From contig NW_024104096.1 of the NCBI RefSeq assembly GCF_003945595.2, positions 3,467,501 through 3,531,500 of the forward strand: DNA of 64,000 nucleotides, in the 5' to 3' direction. The DNA is from Pipra filicauda (taxonomy: Eukaryota > Chordata > Aves > Passeriformes > Pipridae). The notes beneath the pieces are model-generated. The model was not told the origin of the DNA. It saw nothing but the letters and a program-made list of their open reading frames with translations, and did not search any database. Within the stretch, counting starts at the first letter, position 1; every line of letters begins with the position of its first letter. Made by a program: the position numbers and the translations under genes. This document shows, in pieces, positions 62,901 to 64,000 of this stretch.

Positions 62901-64000
62901 CAACTTACATCTGAATCAGTAGCTTTAGGACTACTAAGGAACCACTTAAGAAATTCACTCTCTGAAAGCAGAACTGGATAGACAGGGAGGACCAAATGGA
63001 CATGAGCAAAGTGCTGCGTATTTACTGTCAACGGTATTTTCAGGAAGAGACTGATAATTGTGCTCATATTCCAGCAAACAGCCACGAAGAACTCTGAATG
63101 GCCAAGACAGTAGGATTCTATCATAGGATAAAAAGCCCTCAACTCAGTAGTTCTTTGTGAAGATGTTTTCCATCATGCTCTCCCAACTCACTGCCCCAGT
63201 AAGTCTGATGGGCTGGAGTGGCAGTGCAATGAGCTTTATACCAGTCCCTTTCACAGGCTCTATTTGAAGAGGCACTCGAGGTTCCAGAAAGGACAAGCCC
63301 AGCACCAAAGAGCCCTGCACTACTGAAATACTAGATCAGAGCCAACAAGTACCACTGGAACTCTGCTGTTGCACACAGCTCTTACTCCTGTGTGTGCACT
63401 CCACCAAAACCAGCCCAAATGCAGATGGCACAAAGAAGGCACATAACCATTTGTACCTCCCTTCTCTTCCAAGAGAAAAGAGCAAAGGGGCACTCTTTAA
63501 TTCTTTCATTCCATATGAATTAAATGAGTGTCCCGAATACTGTCTGAAAGAATCTTCTAAGAAGCTCCTGTTAAAAAGCTGCCTCTCATCCATTGTCTTG
63601 AATAAGCATAAACAAGATTTATTTTCCATATGTTAATTTTTTTAATATATGGGAAGCTGCTGGGGGAAAGTTAAAGGGAAATAAGAGGAAGGAACTTCAC
63701 ATTTTAAACAAGGTTTAATTTGGTTTCTTCCCATTATTACAGCCATGAAGTACAGCTGCCACTTGTCACCTGCTGTTCAGACTTCTCTACCTCAAGGACT
63801 TCAATTTCTCTTTCATGAATCCTCACGACAACGTTTCTATTAAAGATTCTTAATGAGAACTGCTTATAAGGAGAGCTTTATCTGAGAAAGTAACTGGGAC
63901 TTAGCTGGTGCTAAAAATTTCATTTCTGGATAAGAACGGCAAAATTAAGCACAAGAGGGCATGGAGAAGTCTTAATGTTTAATTTGCCATTTGCAAGGAA
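56904..64000 (-). other. AP3M1 intron 1, 5' non-coding exon not found
   Basis: At least 7.1 kb upstream of the first coding exon. No CpG island, promoter or clear 5' UTR exon was seen, so the promoter probably lies beyond the window. It contains two coding-like scraps (58699-58827 and 59842-60087) and a 25-bp tandem duplication at 62704-62753. Nothing else recognised. Confidence 0.65.
62704..62753. repeat. 25-bp tandem duplication
   Basis: Two adjacent 25-bp copies sharing 22 of 25 bases, with the common core ttagatcctgaataa. Confidence 0.9.

Overview
The window is a piece of vertebrate nuclear genome, almost certainly from a bird. The translated exons match vinculin as I remember the chicken protein, with scattered substitutions that argue against chicken itself. 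The introns are short and AT-rich. A CR1 LINE copy of avian type lies near 56.3-56.6 kb. Two protein-coding genes lie tail to tail: VCL on the + strand and AP3M1 on the - strand. To my knowledge this order matches human 10q22 (VCL, AP3M1, ADK). All family identifications come from recall and hand translation; no search was run.

Region 1 (1-43.6 kb) is VCL without its first exon. Exons 2-22 were each placed by reading frame and splice sites. They join to codons 57-1066 of vinculin plus the stop, so the missing exon 1 must supply 56 codons. A 210-nt alternative exon (exon 19, 36965-37174) adds 70 residues to give the muscle isoform metavinculin, and its end is a partial copy of the end of exon 18. 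Intron 13 uses a GC-AG donor. A 3' UTR of about 2.4 kb runs to a poly(A) signal at 43598. Intron 2 carries a very old CR1-family LINE relic.

Region 2 (about 43.6-45.8 kb) is intergenic, with no gene recognised.

Region 3 (about 45.8-64 kb) is AP3M1 on the - strand. Its eight coding exons join to exactly 418 codons plus stop, the length of mu-3A. The start codon is at 56898-56900, three bases into its exon. The 5' non-coding exon and promoter were not found and are probably beyond 64 kb. The 7 kb of intron 1 holds a few coding-like scraps of unknown origin.

The two genes do not act in one pathway. Vinculin couples talin and alpha-catenin to F-actin at focal adhesions and cell junctions. AP-3 mu sorts tyrosine-signal cargo toward lysosomes. 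I found no new gene system. The observations most worth checking are the GC-AG intron, the paired intron positions in vinculin's internal repeats, the exon 18/19 duplication, two candidate frame-breaking cryptic exons, and some small unexplained elements.
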